Assembly (NCBI RefSeq): GCF_035497915.1
Contig: NZ_DATJCS010000010.1
Location: 4,649-68,648, forward strand
Source: Serpens sp035497915
Lineage (GTDB): Bacteria > Pseudomonadota > Gammaproteobacteria > Pseudomonadales > Pseudomonadaceae
Direction of reading: 5' to 3'
DNA: 64,000 nucleotides
Part shown: piece after piece, positions 10,787-20,445 of the stretch
How the letters are laid out: the number at the start of each line of letters is the position of its first letter
Numbering within the stretch: position 1 is the stretch's first letter
The notes under the pieces: model-generated
Told to the model about the DNA's origin: nothing
The model's input: the letters and a program-made list of their open reading frames with translations, nothing else
Databases searched by the model: none
Position numbers and translations under genes: made by a program

Positions 10787-11116
10787 TCAATGCGTTTGCG
10801 AACCGGCCATTTCCATGTCGTTGGCAATCAGCGCAACCAGTGCGTTCTGCTGGCGACGGGTCAGCTGGCGGAAACACTGCAGCAGTTCACGCTCGCTCAG
10901 GGTCAGCTCGGGACTGTCCAGGCGCAGCGCCAGATCGTCGCCCAGCGAGGCTTCCTGCTGCATGCTCTGCTCAAGCCGGGCGATGATCTCGGAGTTCATG
11001 CTGCGGTGATGATTGCGGGCCACTTCGGCGATGCGATCGCGCATGCCGTCGGGCAAACGCACGACGAACTTGTCAGCGGTACGGCTGGAATAGATGGCCT
11101 GTTTCATGGGACGCAT
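10787..11116 (-). CDS. amrZ: Ribbon-helix-helix regulator AmrZ (AlgZ)
   Basis: A 109-residue Arc-like ribbon-helix-helix DNA-binding protein. In pseudomonads AmrZ switches between motility and exopolysaccharide, controlling alginate, flagellar, type IV pilus and c-di-GMP genes. The ribbon strand TADKFVVRLP and the helices GMRDRIAEVARNHHRSMNSEIIARLEQ (two segments read together) match the family closely, as does the C-terminal tail with LDSPELTLSERELLQ and RQLTRRQQNALVALI. Start at 11116 (MRPMKQAIYSS), the family's usual N terminus, with a modest GGTGA upstream; Met 4 at 11107 is an alternative. A sigma-E/AlgU-type promoter lies about 55 bp upstream. The next gene upstream on the same strand encodes a GGDEF-EAL protein. 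Confidence 0.95.
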   Translation of the reverse strand: MRPMKQAIYSSRTADKFVVRLPDGMRDRIAEVARNHHRSMNSEIIARLEQSMQQEASLGDDLALRLDSPELTLSERELLQCFRQLTRRQQNALVALIANDMEMAGSQTH

Positions 11117-11170
11117 ATGGATCACCGATCTAGTTCTAGGAATGAATGTTGAAGACTTAAAACCGCACGG

Positions 11171-11198
11171 TTTGACCATGGCAGAGTTTTAAAGTTCA
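11171..11198 (-). promoter_or_regulatory. Sigma-E/AlgU (sigma-22)-type promoter for amrZ
   Basis: Reading the minus strand: -35 TGAACTT (11198-11192), a 16-bp spacer, then -10 TCAAA (11175-11171). This fits GAACTT-N16-TCNAA. The predicted transcription start is near 11163, giving a leader of about 45 nt. amrZ is a known AlgU target in P. aeruginosa. The rest of the gap 11117-11393 holds a 6-bp hairpin (11225-11240) and nothing else recognisable. Confidence 0.6.
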
Positions 11199-11393
11199 TC
11201 AACAAACTTCATTTATATCCGCACGGAAGTTGTGACTTCCTGCACATTCACAGCAAGGCGTAAATATTCTGGTCCACCTAAAGGCTTTTTGCCAGCACCG
11301 GTGGTCCATTCTTGCGATTGCCGCCGCAAACCGGTTTCGTAACGCCGATTGCCGTGCGTGTTTTGTGCACTGCCGCGCACCTCGCCGAATGGC

Positions 11394-14300
11394 CTAGTCG
11401 GAGTTGGCGGGTGAATTGCACAGCAGCAGGTCATGAAGATCGGCCAGAGGCACCGGCTGGCTGAACAGGAAACCCTGGTACAGCTGACAGTTCTCGTCGC
11501 GCAGGAAATCCAGCTGTTCGCTGCGCTCGACGCCTTCGGCGATGGTCTGCAGGCCCAGGCTGGTGGCCATGGCAATGATGGCGCGGATGATTTCACTGTC
11601 GTTGCCGTTGAGCGGGACGTCGCGCACGAAGGACTGATCGATCTTTAGCACATCCACGGGGAGGCGCTTGAGCTGGGTAAGGGATGAATAGCCGGTGCCG
11701 AAATCGTCCATGGCGAAGCCGATGCCCAGGCGCTTGAGGCGCTGCATCTTGTTCACGGTGTCCTCGATATTGCGGATGGCCACGTTCTCGGTGATTTCCA
11801 GCTTGAGCATGCGCGGCGGCAGGCGGCTGGTGTTCAGGCAGCGTTCGATGCCGTCGTAGAATTCTGGGTGGCGAAACTGCCGGGGGCTGATGTTGACGCA
11901 CAGGGTGAAACTGTCCTGGCGGATCAGGCCTTCCTCCAGCAGCTTTGCACAGCAGCGGCAGGCCTCGTTCAGTACCCATAGCCCCACGTCGTGGATCAGG
12001 CCGCTTTCCTCCAGCACCTGCATGAAGGCTTCCGGTGACTGCAGGCCGTAGACCGGATGATTCCAGCGCAACAGCGCCTCGGCCCCGACGATCTGCCCGC
12101 TGCGGGCGTCCACCTGGGGTTGGAAGCGCACCTCGAACTGCTCGCGCAGCAGCGCCTGGCGCAGGTCATTCTCGATGCGCAGCCGCTCACTCACCTGTTC
12201 CTGCATGCGGCTGCGGAACAGGTGCAGACGGTTGCGTCCGGAATCCTTGGCGCGGTACAGGGCGATATCGGCCCGCTTGAGCAAGTCGTCGGGATTGGTG
12301 CCGTGGTCGGGAATCAGTGCGACACCGATGCTGGTGGTGACCTGCAACTGGTGACCGTCCACTTCCATGGGTTCGGCCAGATGTGCGCGCAGGTGTTCAG
12401 CCACCTGGCGCACCTGGCGGATCACCTGGGCGCGCTTGCCTTCCAGGCCGGACAGCAGCACCACGAACTCGTCGCCGCCCAGGCGCGCCACGGTGTCTTC
12501 CTGACGCACGTTGGCCTCCAGGCGCGCGGTCGTCATCTTGAGCACCGCGTCGCCCACCGGGTGCCCCAGCGAATCGTTGATGTGCTTGAAATGGTCAAGG
12601 TCGATGAACATCACTGCGCCGCGCAGATGGTGGCGGTTGAGCAGGGCGATCTGCTGGGTCAGGCGATCCAGCAGCAGGGCCCGGTTGGGCAGGTTGGTCA
12701 GCGGGTCGTGGTAGGCCAGGTGCTGGATCTGCGCCTGGGCGGCCTTGAGCTGACTGATGTCGCGGGCGGTGATCAGCAGGCATTCGCCGCCGTTCAGGCT
12801 CAGCGTCTCCACCGAGACTTCGGCGAACTTCGGGTGACCGTCGCGATCCAGCAGATGCACCTCGGTGCGCGGCAGGCGGCCGTTGCTGGTGATGGTGTCG
12901 ACGATCTCCTGGCGCTGCTGGGGATCGATGTGCAGGCTCAGTTCGTCGAGGCGGCGGCCGGTGACTTCTTCCGGGGTGTAGCCGGTGAGACGGCGAAAGC
13001 CTTCGTTGACTTCCAGGAAGCGCCGTTCGCCCCGTTCCAGCAGGCAGATGGCGTCGGGACTGGAATGGAAGGCCTTGGCAAACTTTTCCTCGCTGGCCTG
13101 CAGCGCGCGGGTGGCCTGCTGCAGGCGGGTGATGTCGTGGAACGAGGTGGCGAGGTAGCGGTCGCCCTGCATCGCCAGATAGCGGCAGGAGATCAGGCAG
13201 GTGACGTGCCGGCCATCCTTGCCGCGGAAGCGGGCCAGGGCGCCATCCAGCACCCGCTTGCGATTCAGTTCCTCGATCACTTCGGCACGCCGCTGGTAAT
13301 CCTCCCAGAAGCCGATTTCCCGGGCGGTCCGGCCAATCAGTTCGGCGGGCGACCAGCCGAAGACCTCGCTGAAGCAGGGGTTGATGTCGACGAAGCGACC
13401 GCTCTGCGGTTCGGACACCGAAATGGGCACCGGGCTGCCCTGGAACAGGGTCGAGAACTTCTCTTCCGAGGCGCGCAGACGCTGTTCGTAGAGCACTCTG
13501 CCGGTCATGTCGTTGAGGATGCCGGTCATGCGCAGGGGGTTGCCCTGGGCGTCGCGGTACAACCGCGCGGTGCTTTCCAGGTAGTGGATTTCGCCGCAGG
13601 GCATGCGTGCGCGGTAGCTCAAGCGGCATTCGCTGTCGCTGCCGGTGAGCAGCGAGCGATAGGCCTTGCGCAGGCTTTCCCGGTCCTCCTCGTGCACGGT
13701 GCGGAAGAAGGTGCGGAAATCGCAGCTGGCGTCGGGCAGCGTCAGGCCGTGCATGCCGAAGGTGCGCGGCGTGCCTTGCAGGCTGTCGCTGGGAATGTGC
13801 CACTCCCAGGTGCCCAGGTTGGCCGATTCCAGGGCCAGGGCCAGCCGTTCGCGGCTGTCGCGCAGGGCCTGTTCCTGGGCGCGCAGCTGCGAGACGTCGC
13901 GCACCGTGATGACCACGCAGGGGCTGCCATGCAGCTCGATGGGGGCGCCAAAGAAACGGAAGGTGCCAATGCGGCCGTCGCGCCGACGCAGGCGCGCTTC
14001 GAAGTCGCGCAGGCTGCCATGGCGGGCAAGCTGCTCGAGCATTCGTTCGCGTTCCTGGGCGTCGACCCACAGGTTCAGCTCTTCCGAGGTGCGGCCGATG
14101 GCCAGTTCCTTGCTCCAGCCGAACGTGTTGACGAAGCCCCTGTTGATCTCGATGAAGCACCCGGTCTGCAGGTCGCTGATGGCGATGGGGTCGGGCGACT
14201 CGCGGAAGGCCTTGGTGAAGATGTCCTCGTGCTGCCGGTCTTCGGTGTTCAGCGTGATGTCGCGGGCCACGCCGGTCAGCTGGCGGCGGCCATCGGGCAG

Positions 14301-14666
14301 CTCATGCGCCCGGGCGCCGATTTCCAGCCAGTGGTGGCCGCCGCCTGGCCAGTGGATATGTTGGGTCATGGGCGGCAGGGTTTCACCGCGCAGGATGCGT
14401 CGGAAATAGCGCAGCACGCGGATGCGTTCGCCGGCCGGGATGAGGCGCAGATACTGGCGGGCGGACGTCGGCGGCGCCTGGCGCAGGCCAAAGGGATGAT
14501 GGGTGCCATGGGCCCAGCTGACTTGGCCGGAGGTCGGGTCCCATAACCAGACGCCGAGCCGCGCGCAGTCCAGCGCCGTCTCCAGCACGCCATTGTCGTG
14601 GGGTAGCTGGGCATCCGTTCCGGCATCCTGGGTTGGCATCGCCCGCTCACTCATCGTCGGCCACAT
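11394..14666 (-). CDS. Multi-PAS GGDEF-EAL c-di-GMP signalling protein
   Basis: 1090 residues, with no membrane segments, so probably a cytoplasmic sensor. Five PAS-like domains in series (about residues 25-140, 145-265, 270-395, 400-520 and 525-645) are followed by GGDEF (about 655-815) and EAL (about 830-1080). GGDEF is intact at residues 730-734 in RLGGDEF and is preceded five residues earlier by RQED, a product-inhibition I-site. EAL is intact (EALLRW from residue 863), with NISPRQF, ITENV, DDFGTGYSS, KIDQSFV and AEGVERSEQ all present, so both synthesis and hydrolysis of c-di-GMP are possible. The start at 14666 is the longest; Met 5 or Met 10 cannot be excluded because no clear ribosome site is seen. 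It lies between a LysR gene and amrZ on the same strand. Confidence 0.93.
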   Translation of the reverse strand: MWPTMSERAMPTQDAGTDAQLPHDNGVLETALDCARLGVWLWDPTSGQVSWAHGTHHPFGLRQAPPTSARQYLRLIPAGERIRVLRYFRRILRGETLPPMTQHIHWPGGGHHWLEIGARAHELPDGRRQLTGVARDITLNTEDRQHEDIFTKAFRESPDPIAISDLQTGCFIEINRGFVNTFGWSKELAIGRTSEELNLWVDAQERERMLEQLARHGSLRDFEARLRRRDGRIGTFRFFGAPIELHGSPCVVITVRDVSQLRAQEQALRDSRERLALALESANLGTWEWHIPSDSLQGTPRTFGMHGLTLPDASCDFRTFFRTVHEEDRESLRKAYRSLLTGSDSECRLSYRARMPCGEIHYLESTARLYRDAQGNPLRMTGILNDMTGRVLYEQRLRASEEKFSTLFQGSPVPISVSEPQSGRFVDINPCFSEVFGWSPAELIGRTAREIGFWEDYQRRAEVIEELNRKRVLDGALARFRGKDGRHVTCLISCRYLAMQGDRYLATSFHDITRLQQATRALQASEEKFAKAFHSSPDAICLLERGERRFLEVNEGFRRLTGYTPEEVTGRRLDELSLHIDPQQRQEIVDTITSNGRLPRTEVHLLDRDGHPKFAEVSVETLSLNGGECLLITARDISQLKAAQAQIQHLAYHDPLTNLPNRALLLDRLTQQIALLNRHHLRGAVMFIDLDHFKHINDSLGHPVGDAVLKMTTARLEANVRQEDTVARLGGDEFVVLLSGLEGKRAQVIRQVRQVAEHLRAHLAEPMEVDGHQLQVTTSIGVALIPDHGTNPDDLLKRADIALYRAKDSGRNRLHLFRSRMQEQVSERLRIENDLRQALLREQFEVRFQPQVDARSGQIVGAEALLRWNHPVYGLQSPEAFMQVLEESGLIHDVGLWVLNEACRCCAKLLEEGLIRQDSFTLCVNISPRQFRHPEFYDGIERCLNTSRLPPRMLKLEITENVAIRNIEDTVNKMQRLKRLGIGFAMDDFGTGYSSLTQLKRLPVDVLKIDQSFVRDVPLNGNDSEIIRAIIAMATSLGLQTIAEGVERSEQLDFLRDENCQLYQGFLFSQPVPLADLHDLLLCNSPANSD

Positions 14667-14742
14667 AAAACGCTGCCCATGTTCCTCGTTTCCCGCCCTC
14701 CCTGCCTGGAACGGTTCTGCATTTTTGCCCGGCGAGGGCCGT

Positions 14743-15681
14743 TCAGGCGGACTCCGGTTCCTCTTTCACCCGCCGGGCATCCAGCAGCGCCATGAAGGCG
14801 CGGGCGGCATTCGACAGAGTGCGCTCGGTATGCAGCACGTAGCCCAGCCGTCGAGTCAGTTGCGGCCCCGGCAGGGTCAGGCGCACCACCTGATCGTCCA
14901 GCATGGTGCGCGGCAGCAGGCTCCAGGCCAGTCCGATGGAGACCATCATCTTGATGGTCTCCAGATAGTTGGTGCTCATGGCTACCTGGGGTGTCAGGCC
15001 GGCCGCTTCGAACAGTCTATGCACGATTCGGTGGGTGAACGTGTGCGCCCCGGGAAAAACCGCCGGATGGGCGGCCACGTCGGCCAGGGTCAGGGCGCCG
15101 TTGCGCGCCAGCGGGTGTTCCGGGGCGGCGACGAAATCCAGCGGGTCCTCCCAGACCGGTACGGCGCGCAGCGGTGCAAGGGTATCCGGCGTCCGGGCTG
15201 CCGGCATACGGGCTCCCGACGTCCGGGCCTCCGGCGCCAGGGTGATCACCGCCAGCTCGGCGCGTCCCTGCAGGACGTCCTCGTAGGCCACTTCGGAATC
15301 CAGAAAACGGATGTCCAGGCTGACTGCCGGATAGCGGCGGGTAAACTCGCGCAGCACCGGGGGCAGGCGATGCAGGCCGATGTGGTGACTGGTGGCCAGG
15401 GTCAGGCGGCCGCTCACCTCGCCGTTGAGATTGGCCAGGGCGCGGCGAGTGTCCTCCAGTTCACCGAGGATGCGATAGGCGCGCGGCAGCAGCGCGCGCC
15501 CGGCTTCGGTGAGTCCGACCTCTCGTCCGAGGCGGTCGAAAAGGCGCACCTCCAGCTGTTGCTCCAGTGCAAAGATGCGCTTGCTAACTGCGGGCTGCGT
15601 CAGGTGGAGGCGCTCGCCCGCGAGCGAGAAGCTGCCGTTCTCGGCGACGGCAATGAAGGCGTTGAGGGTGGCAAGGTCCAT
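14743..15681 (-). CDS. LysR-family regulator divergent from leuC
   Basis: 312 residues. The N-terminal winged helix-turn-helix (residues about 4-62: FIAVAENGSFSLAGERL, LTQPAVSKRIFALEQQL) is typical, followed by a periplasmic-binding-protein-like effector domain (about 92-300). Divergent from leuC, across a 155-bp region with two LysR-type palindromes, so leucine synthesis is its likely target; a LysR gene occupies this position in other pseudomonads. Odd feature: the stretch TSGARMPAARTPDT (about residues 150-163) is an in-frame insertion coded by a 30-bp imperfect repeat (15191-15205 and 15221-15235). It lies in the hinge region and looks lineage-specific. The effector is unknown. Confidence 0.92.
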   Translation of the reverse strand: MDLATLNAFIAVAENGSFSLAGERLHLTQPAVSKRIFALEQQLEVRLFDRLGREVGLTEAGRALLPRAYRILGELEDTRRALANLNGEVSGRLTLATSHHIGLHRLPPVLREFTRRYPAVSLDIRFLDSEVAYEDVLQGRAELAVITLAPEARTSGARMPAARTPDTLAPLRAVPVWEDPLDFVAAPEHPLARNGALTLADVAAHPAVFPGAHTFTHRIVHRLFEAAGLTPQVAMSTNYLETIKMMVSIGLAWSLLPRTMLDDQVVRLTLPGPQLTRRLGYVLHTERTLSNAARAFMALLDARRVKEEPESA

Positions 15682-15711
15682 GACGGCGTCTCGTGGGGTA
15701 GGGGGGGCGGT

Positions 15712-15777
15712 ATTCCTAATAGGAATTCGCTAGATAAAAAATATGAATTTGAGTAATTCATGGCAAGCCCCTAGCAT
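15712..15777 (+). promoter_or_regulatory. leuC promoter with two LysR-type operator palindromes
   Basis: Palindrome 1: ATTCCT-AAT-AGGAAT (15712-15726), a T-N11-A LysR site. Palindrome 2: ATGAATT-N5-AATTCAT (15743-15761). A sigma-70 promoter fits as -35 TTGAGT (15749-15754), 17-bp spacer, -10 TAGCAT (15772-15777), so palindrome 2 overlaps the -35. Site 1 lies upstream in an activator position. No leucine-rich leader peptide is present between here and leuC. Confidence 0.65.
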
Positions 15778-15836
15778 CGACCCCATAAGTGCAAGGGGCA
15801 TTGCACCCGCACGCGCAACCGATGAGGAAGAGTCCG

Positions 15837-17264
15837 ATGGCTGGCAAAACGCTGTATGACAAGCTCTGGGAGATGCATGAGGTCAAGCGCCGTGACGATG
15901 GTTCGTCGCTGATCTACATCGACCGCCACATCCTCCATGAAGTGACCTCGCCCCAGGCCTTCGAAGGCCTGCGTCTGGCCGGCCGCAAGCCGTGGCGCAT
16001 CGACGCCAACATCGCTACCCCGGACCACAACGTGCCGACCACCAAGGCCGAGCGCCAGGGCGGTCTGGAAGCCATCGCCGACGAGGTATCGCGCATCCAG
16101 GTGCAGACCCTCGACGAGAACTGCGACGATTTCGGCATCCTCGAATTCAAGATGAACGATGTCCGTCAGGGCATCGTCCACGTCATCGGCCCGGAGCAGG
16201 GCGCCACCCTGCCAGGCATGACCGTGGTCTGCGGCGACTCGCATACCTCGACCCACGGCGCCTTCGGTGCGCTGGCCCACGGCATCGGCACCTCGGAAGT
16301 CGAGCATGTGCTGGCCACCCAGTGCCTGGTCGCCAAGAAGATGAAGAACATGCAGGTGCGCGTCGAAGGCAAGCTGCCGTTCGGCGTCACCGCCAAGGAC
16401 ATCGTGCTGGCCGTGATCGGCAAGATCGGCACCGCCGGCGGCAACGGCCACGCCCTGGAATTCGCCGGCAGCGCCATTCGCGACCTGTCCATGGAAGGCC
16501 GCATGACCCTGTGCAACATGGCCATCGAAGCGGGCGCTCGCGTCGGCATGGTGGCGGTGGATGACAAGACCATCGCGTATGTTGAAGGTCGTCCCTATGC
16601 GCCGAAGGGCGCCGAGTGGGATGCCGCCGTGGCCCTCTGGAAGGGGCTGGTGTCCGACGCCGATGCGACGTTCGACACCGTGGTCGAGCTGAAGGCCGAA
16701 GACATCAAGCCGCAGGTCAGCTGGGGCACCTCGCCGGAAATGGTGCTGGCTGTGGATCAGCGCGTGCCGGACCCGGCAGCCGAAGCCGATCCGGTCAAGC
16801 GCGACTCCATCGTGCGCGCCCTCAAGTACATGGGCCTGAGCGCCAACCAGCCGATCACCGCGATCAAGCTGGACCGCGTATTCATCGGTTCCTGCACCAA
16901 CTCGCGCATCGAGGACCTGCGTGCAGCCGCCGAGGTGGCCAAGGGTCGCAAGGTCGCCGCCAACGTCAAGCAGGCGCTGGTGGTGCCGGGCTCCGGCCTG
17001 GTCAAGCAGCAGGCCGAAGCCGAAGGTCTGGACAAGATCTTCATCGAGGCCGGCTTCGAATGGCGTGAACCGGGCTGCTCCATGTGCCTGGCCATGAACC
17101 CGGACAAGCTGGGCAGCGGCGAGCATTGCGCCTCCACCTCCAACCGCAACTTCGAAGGGCGCCAGGGCGCCGGCGGTCGTACCCACCTGGTGAGCCCGGC
17201 GATGGCCGCCGCCGCCGCGGTGACCGGCCACTTCATCGACGTTCGCGAACTGCTTCAGGCCTGA
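15837..17264 (+). CDS. leuC: 3-isopropylmalate dehydratase, large subunit
   Basis: Isomerises 2- to 3-isopropylmalate with LeuD in leucine biosynthesis. 475 residues, aconitase family, with a [4Fe-4S] cluster bound by the Cys in FIGSCTNSRIEDL and the CxxC of GCSMCLAMNPD. Other signatures: CGDSHTSTHGAFG and GTSEVEHVLATQ. Start ATG 15837 (MAGKTLYDKLW), with GAGGAAG at 15824-15830; a longer frame from 15789 is rejected. leuD follows after 11 nt. Expression is probably controlled by the divergent LysR protein. Confidence 0.98.
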   Translation: MAGKTLYDKLWEMHEVKRRDDGSSLIYIDRHILHEVTSPQAFEGLRLAGRKPWRIDANIATPDHNVPTTKAERQGGLEAIADEVSRIQVQTLDENCDDFGILEFKMNDVRQGIVHVIGPEQGATLPGMTVVCGDSHTSTHGAFGALAHGIGTSEVEHVLATQCLVAKKMKNMQVRVEGKLPFGVTAKDIVLAVIGKIGTAGGNGHALEFAGSAIRDLSMEGRMTLCNMAIEAGARVGMVAVDDKTIAYVEGRPYAPKGAEWDAAVALWKGLVSDADATFDTVVELKAEDIKPQVSWGTSPEMVLAVDQRVPDPAAEADPVKRDSIVRALKYMGLSANQPITAIKLDRVFIGSCTNSRIEDLRAAAEVAKGRKVAANVKQALVVPGSGLVKQQAEAEGLDKIFIEAGFEWREPGCSMCLAMNPDKLGSGEHCASTSNRNFEGRQGAGGRTHLVSPAMAAAAAVTGHFIDVRELLQA

Positions 17265-17275
17265 GGACACGAGAC

Positions 17276-17923
17276 ATGAAAGCCTTTACCCAACACACCG
17301 GCCTGGTCTGCCCGCTGGATCGCGCCAACGTCGACACCGACCAGATCATTCCCAAGCAATTCCTCAAGTCGATCAAGCGCACCGGCTTCGGCCCCAACCT
17401 GTTCGACGAGTGGCGCTACCTGGATGTCGGCCAGCCGAACCAGGACTGCTCGCAGCGCCCGGTGAACCAGGACTTCGTGCTGAATTTCCCGCGCTACCAG
17501 GGCGCCAGCGTGCTGCTGGCTCGCGAGAACTTCGGCTGCGGCTCGTCCCGTGAACACGCACCGTGGGCGCTGGAAGAGTACGGTTTCCGTACCATCATCG
17601 CGCCGAGCTTCGCCGACATCTTCTTCAACAACAGCTTCAAGAACGGCCTGCTGCCGATCGTGCTGAAGGAAGAAGAAGTCGATGCGCTGTTCCGGCAGGC
17701 CGAGGCCACCGAGGGCTATCGGCTCACCGTGGATCTGGCCGCGCAGACGGTCACCCGTCCGGACGGCGTGCAGTACCGCTTCGAGATCGATGCCTTCCGC
17801 AAGCACTGCCTGCTCAGCGGGCTGGATGACATCGGCCTGACCCTGCAGGACGCGGATGCCATCAAGGCGTTCGAGAGCAAGCACCGGCAGGCCCAGCCCT
17901 GGCTGTTCGGCGCGATCAAGTAA
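17276..17923 (+). CDS. leuD: 3-isopropylmalate dehydratase, small subunit
   Basis: 215 residues, swivel subunit of isopropylmalate isomerase. Conserved blocks: DTDQIIPKQFLKSIKRTGFG and the substrate-loop region ENFGCGSSREHAPWAL, then APSFADIFFNNSFKNG. Start ATG 17276, preceded by GAGGA. It is translationally close to leuC (11 nt). The gap to leuB holds a pair of inverted REP palindromes; in P. aeruginosa, by memory, a methyltransferase-like gene lies at this position, and it is absent here. Confidence 0.98.
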   Translation: MKAFTQHTGLVCPLDRANVDTDQIIPKQFLKSIKRTGFGPNLFDEWRYLDVGQPNQDCSQRPVNQDFVLNFPRYQGASVLLARENFGCGSSREHAPWALEEYGFRTIIAPSFADIFFNNSFKNGLLPIVLKEEEVDALFRQAEATEGYRLTVDLAAQTVTRPDGVQYRFEIDAFRKHCLLSGLDDIGLTLQDADAIKAFESKHRQAQPWLFGAIK

Positions 17924-17932
17924 TGCGATGAG

Positions 17933-18005
17933 GTCGGGTGGATGACGCTTCATCCATCCACCTTGCAGAGTTTTCGGTGGATGAAAACGCGTCATCCACC
18001 CTACG
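17933..18005 (+). repeat. Pair of REP palindromes in opposite orientation (BIME-like)
   Basis: REP 1 (17933-17962) reads GTCGGGTGGATGACGC and closes with CATCCATCCACC. REP 2 (17975-18005) is the same family inverted (CGGTGGATGA, then TCATCCACCCTACG). Relatives are at 32874 and 49117. It lies between leuD and leuB and may modulate leuB mRNA levels. Confidence 0.85.
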
Positions 18006-18021
18006 AAAATAGAGGAATGCA

Positions 18022-19104
<1,083 letters not shown>

Positions 19105-19111
19105 TCTCACC

Positions 19112-19151
19112 GGCCTGCCGCCCGCGGGCGGCAGGCCCACTTTCCTTTTTC
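19112..19151 (+). terminator. Intrinsic terminator after leuB
   Basis: A perfect 26-bp palindrome (13-bp arms, 19112-19137) followed by a T-rich tail (CTTTCCTTTTT). Confidence 0.75.
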
Positions 19152-19169
19152 GAGGGTGTAGTTACAAAG

Positions 19170-20282
19170 ATGAAACGTGTAGGTCTGATCGGCTGGCGTG
19201 GCATGGTGGGTTCCGTGCTCATGCAGCGCATGCGTGAAGAACGGGACTTCGACCTGATCGAGCCGGTGTTCTTCACTACCTCCAATGTCGGCGGCCAGGG
19301 CCCCGAGATCGGCAAGGACATCGCGCCGCTGAAGGACGCCTACAGCCTCGATGAACTCAAGTCCCTCGATGTGATCCTCACCTGCCAGGGTGGCGACTAC
19401 ACCAGCGAGGTCTATCCCAAGCTGCGCGAAGCCGGCTGGCAGGGCTACTGGATCGACGCCGCCTCGACGCTGCGCATGGCCGATGACGCGGTCATCGTCC
19501 TGGATCCGGTCAACCGCCGGGTCATCGACCAGCAGCTGGATGCTGGCGTCAAGAACTACATCGGCGGCAACTGCACCGTCAGCCTTATGCTGATGGCTCT
19601 CGGCGGCCTGTACGAAGCCGGGCTGGTGGAGTGGATGAGCGCCATGACCTACCAGGCCGCCTCCGGCGCCGGCGCGCAGAACATGCGCGAGCTGATCAAG
19701 CAGATGGGCACTATTCACGGTGCGGTGGCCGACGACCTGGCCAATCCGGCCAGTGCCATCCTCGATATCGACCGCAAGGTGGCCGAGGCCATGCGCGGCG
19801 AGGCCTTCCCGGTGGATCATTTCGGCGTGCCGCTGGCTGGCAGCCTGATCCCCTGGATCGACAAGGAGCTGCCCAACGGCCAGAGTCGCGAAGAGTGGAA
19901 GGGCCAGGCCGAGACCAACAAGATCCTGGGTCGCAACAAGAGCCCGATTCCGGTGGATGGCCTGTGCGTGCGCATTGGCGCCATGCGCTGCCACAGTCAG
20001 GCGCTGACCATCAAGCTCAACAAGGATGTGCCGCTGTCGGATATCGAAGGGCTGATCAGCCAGCACAATCCCTGGGTCAGGCTGGTGCCTAACCATCGCG
20101 AACAGTCCATGCGCGAACTGGGTCCGACCGCAGTCACCGGCACGCTGAACGTTCCGGTCGGGCGTCTGCGCAAGCTCAACATGGGTTCCCAGTACCTGGG
20201 CGCCTTCACCGTTGGTGATCAGCTGTTGTGGGGTGCGGCCGAGCCGCTGCGTCGCATGCTGCGCATCCTTCTGGAGCGTTGA
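19170..20282 (+). CDS. asd: Aspartate-semialdehyde dehydrogenase
   Basis: Second common step of the aspartate family: reduces aspartyl phosphate to the semialdehyde, downstream of LysC. 370 residues, the Gram-negative Asd type. The NADP-binding N terminus is VGLIGWRGMVGSVLMQRM; the catalytic Cys is residue 135 in GGNCTVSLMLMALGGL; the active-site His follows within RIGAMRCHSQA. Start ATG 19170. In P. aeruginosa a second, Usg-like paralogue follows asd, as I recall; here fimV follows directly after a terminator. Asd is essential for cell-wall diaminopimelate. Confidence 0.97.
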   Translation: MKRVGLIGWRGMVGSVLMQRMREERDFDLIEPVFFTTSNVGGQGPEIGKDIAPLKDAYSLDELKSLDVILTCQGGDYTSEVYPKLREAGWQGYWIDAASTLRMADDAVIVLDPVNRRVIDQQLDAGVKNYIGGNCTVSLMLMALGGLYEAGLVEWMSAMTYQAASGAGAQNMRELIKQMGTIHGAVADDLANPASAILDIDRKVAEAMRGEAFPVDHFGVPLAGSLIPWIDKELPNGQSREEWKGQAETNKILGRNKSPIPVDGLCVRIGAMRCHSQALTIKLNKDVPLSDIEGLISQHNPWVRLVPNHREQSMRELGPTAVTGTLNVPVGRLRKLNMGSQYLGAFTVGDQLLWGAAEPLRRMLRILLER

Positions 20283-20298
20283 TCGCCTGCGATCGGCA

Positions 20299-20334
20299 CA
20301 GAACGCCACGGTTTGTCCGTGGCGTTCTGCTTTT
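20299..20334 (+). terminator. Intrinsic terminator after asd
   Basis: A 13-bp perfect stem (20299-20311 with 20317-20329), loop TTTGT, then CTTTT. Confidence 0.88.
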
Positions 20335-20445
20335 CGTCACCCGGCGCCTCGTGCAGGTTGCCGGTCGGCGCGACTTGATTTGTGGATTGTGTCCGATAAC
20401 GTCCGGAAAGGCTCCGCAACGAATGACGTGTGCGCGGCTCGGTTG

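Noticed and set aside
12057..14546. Long open frame of 829 codons on the plus strand
   Set aside because: It lies antisense to the PAS-GGDEF-EAL gene, whose protein has complete conserved motifs; the antisense translation is Gly/Ala/Gln/Val-rich with no domain, typical of GC-rich shadow frames.
15778..15836. Leucine leader peptide for attenuation
   Set aside because: No short frame with a run of Leu codons and no terminator/antiterminator pair were found in the leuC leader.
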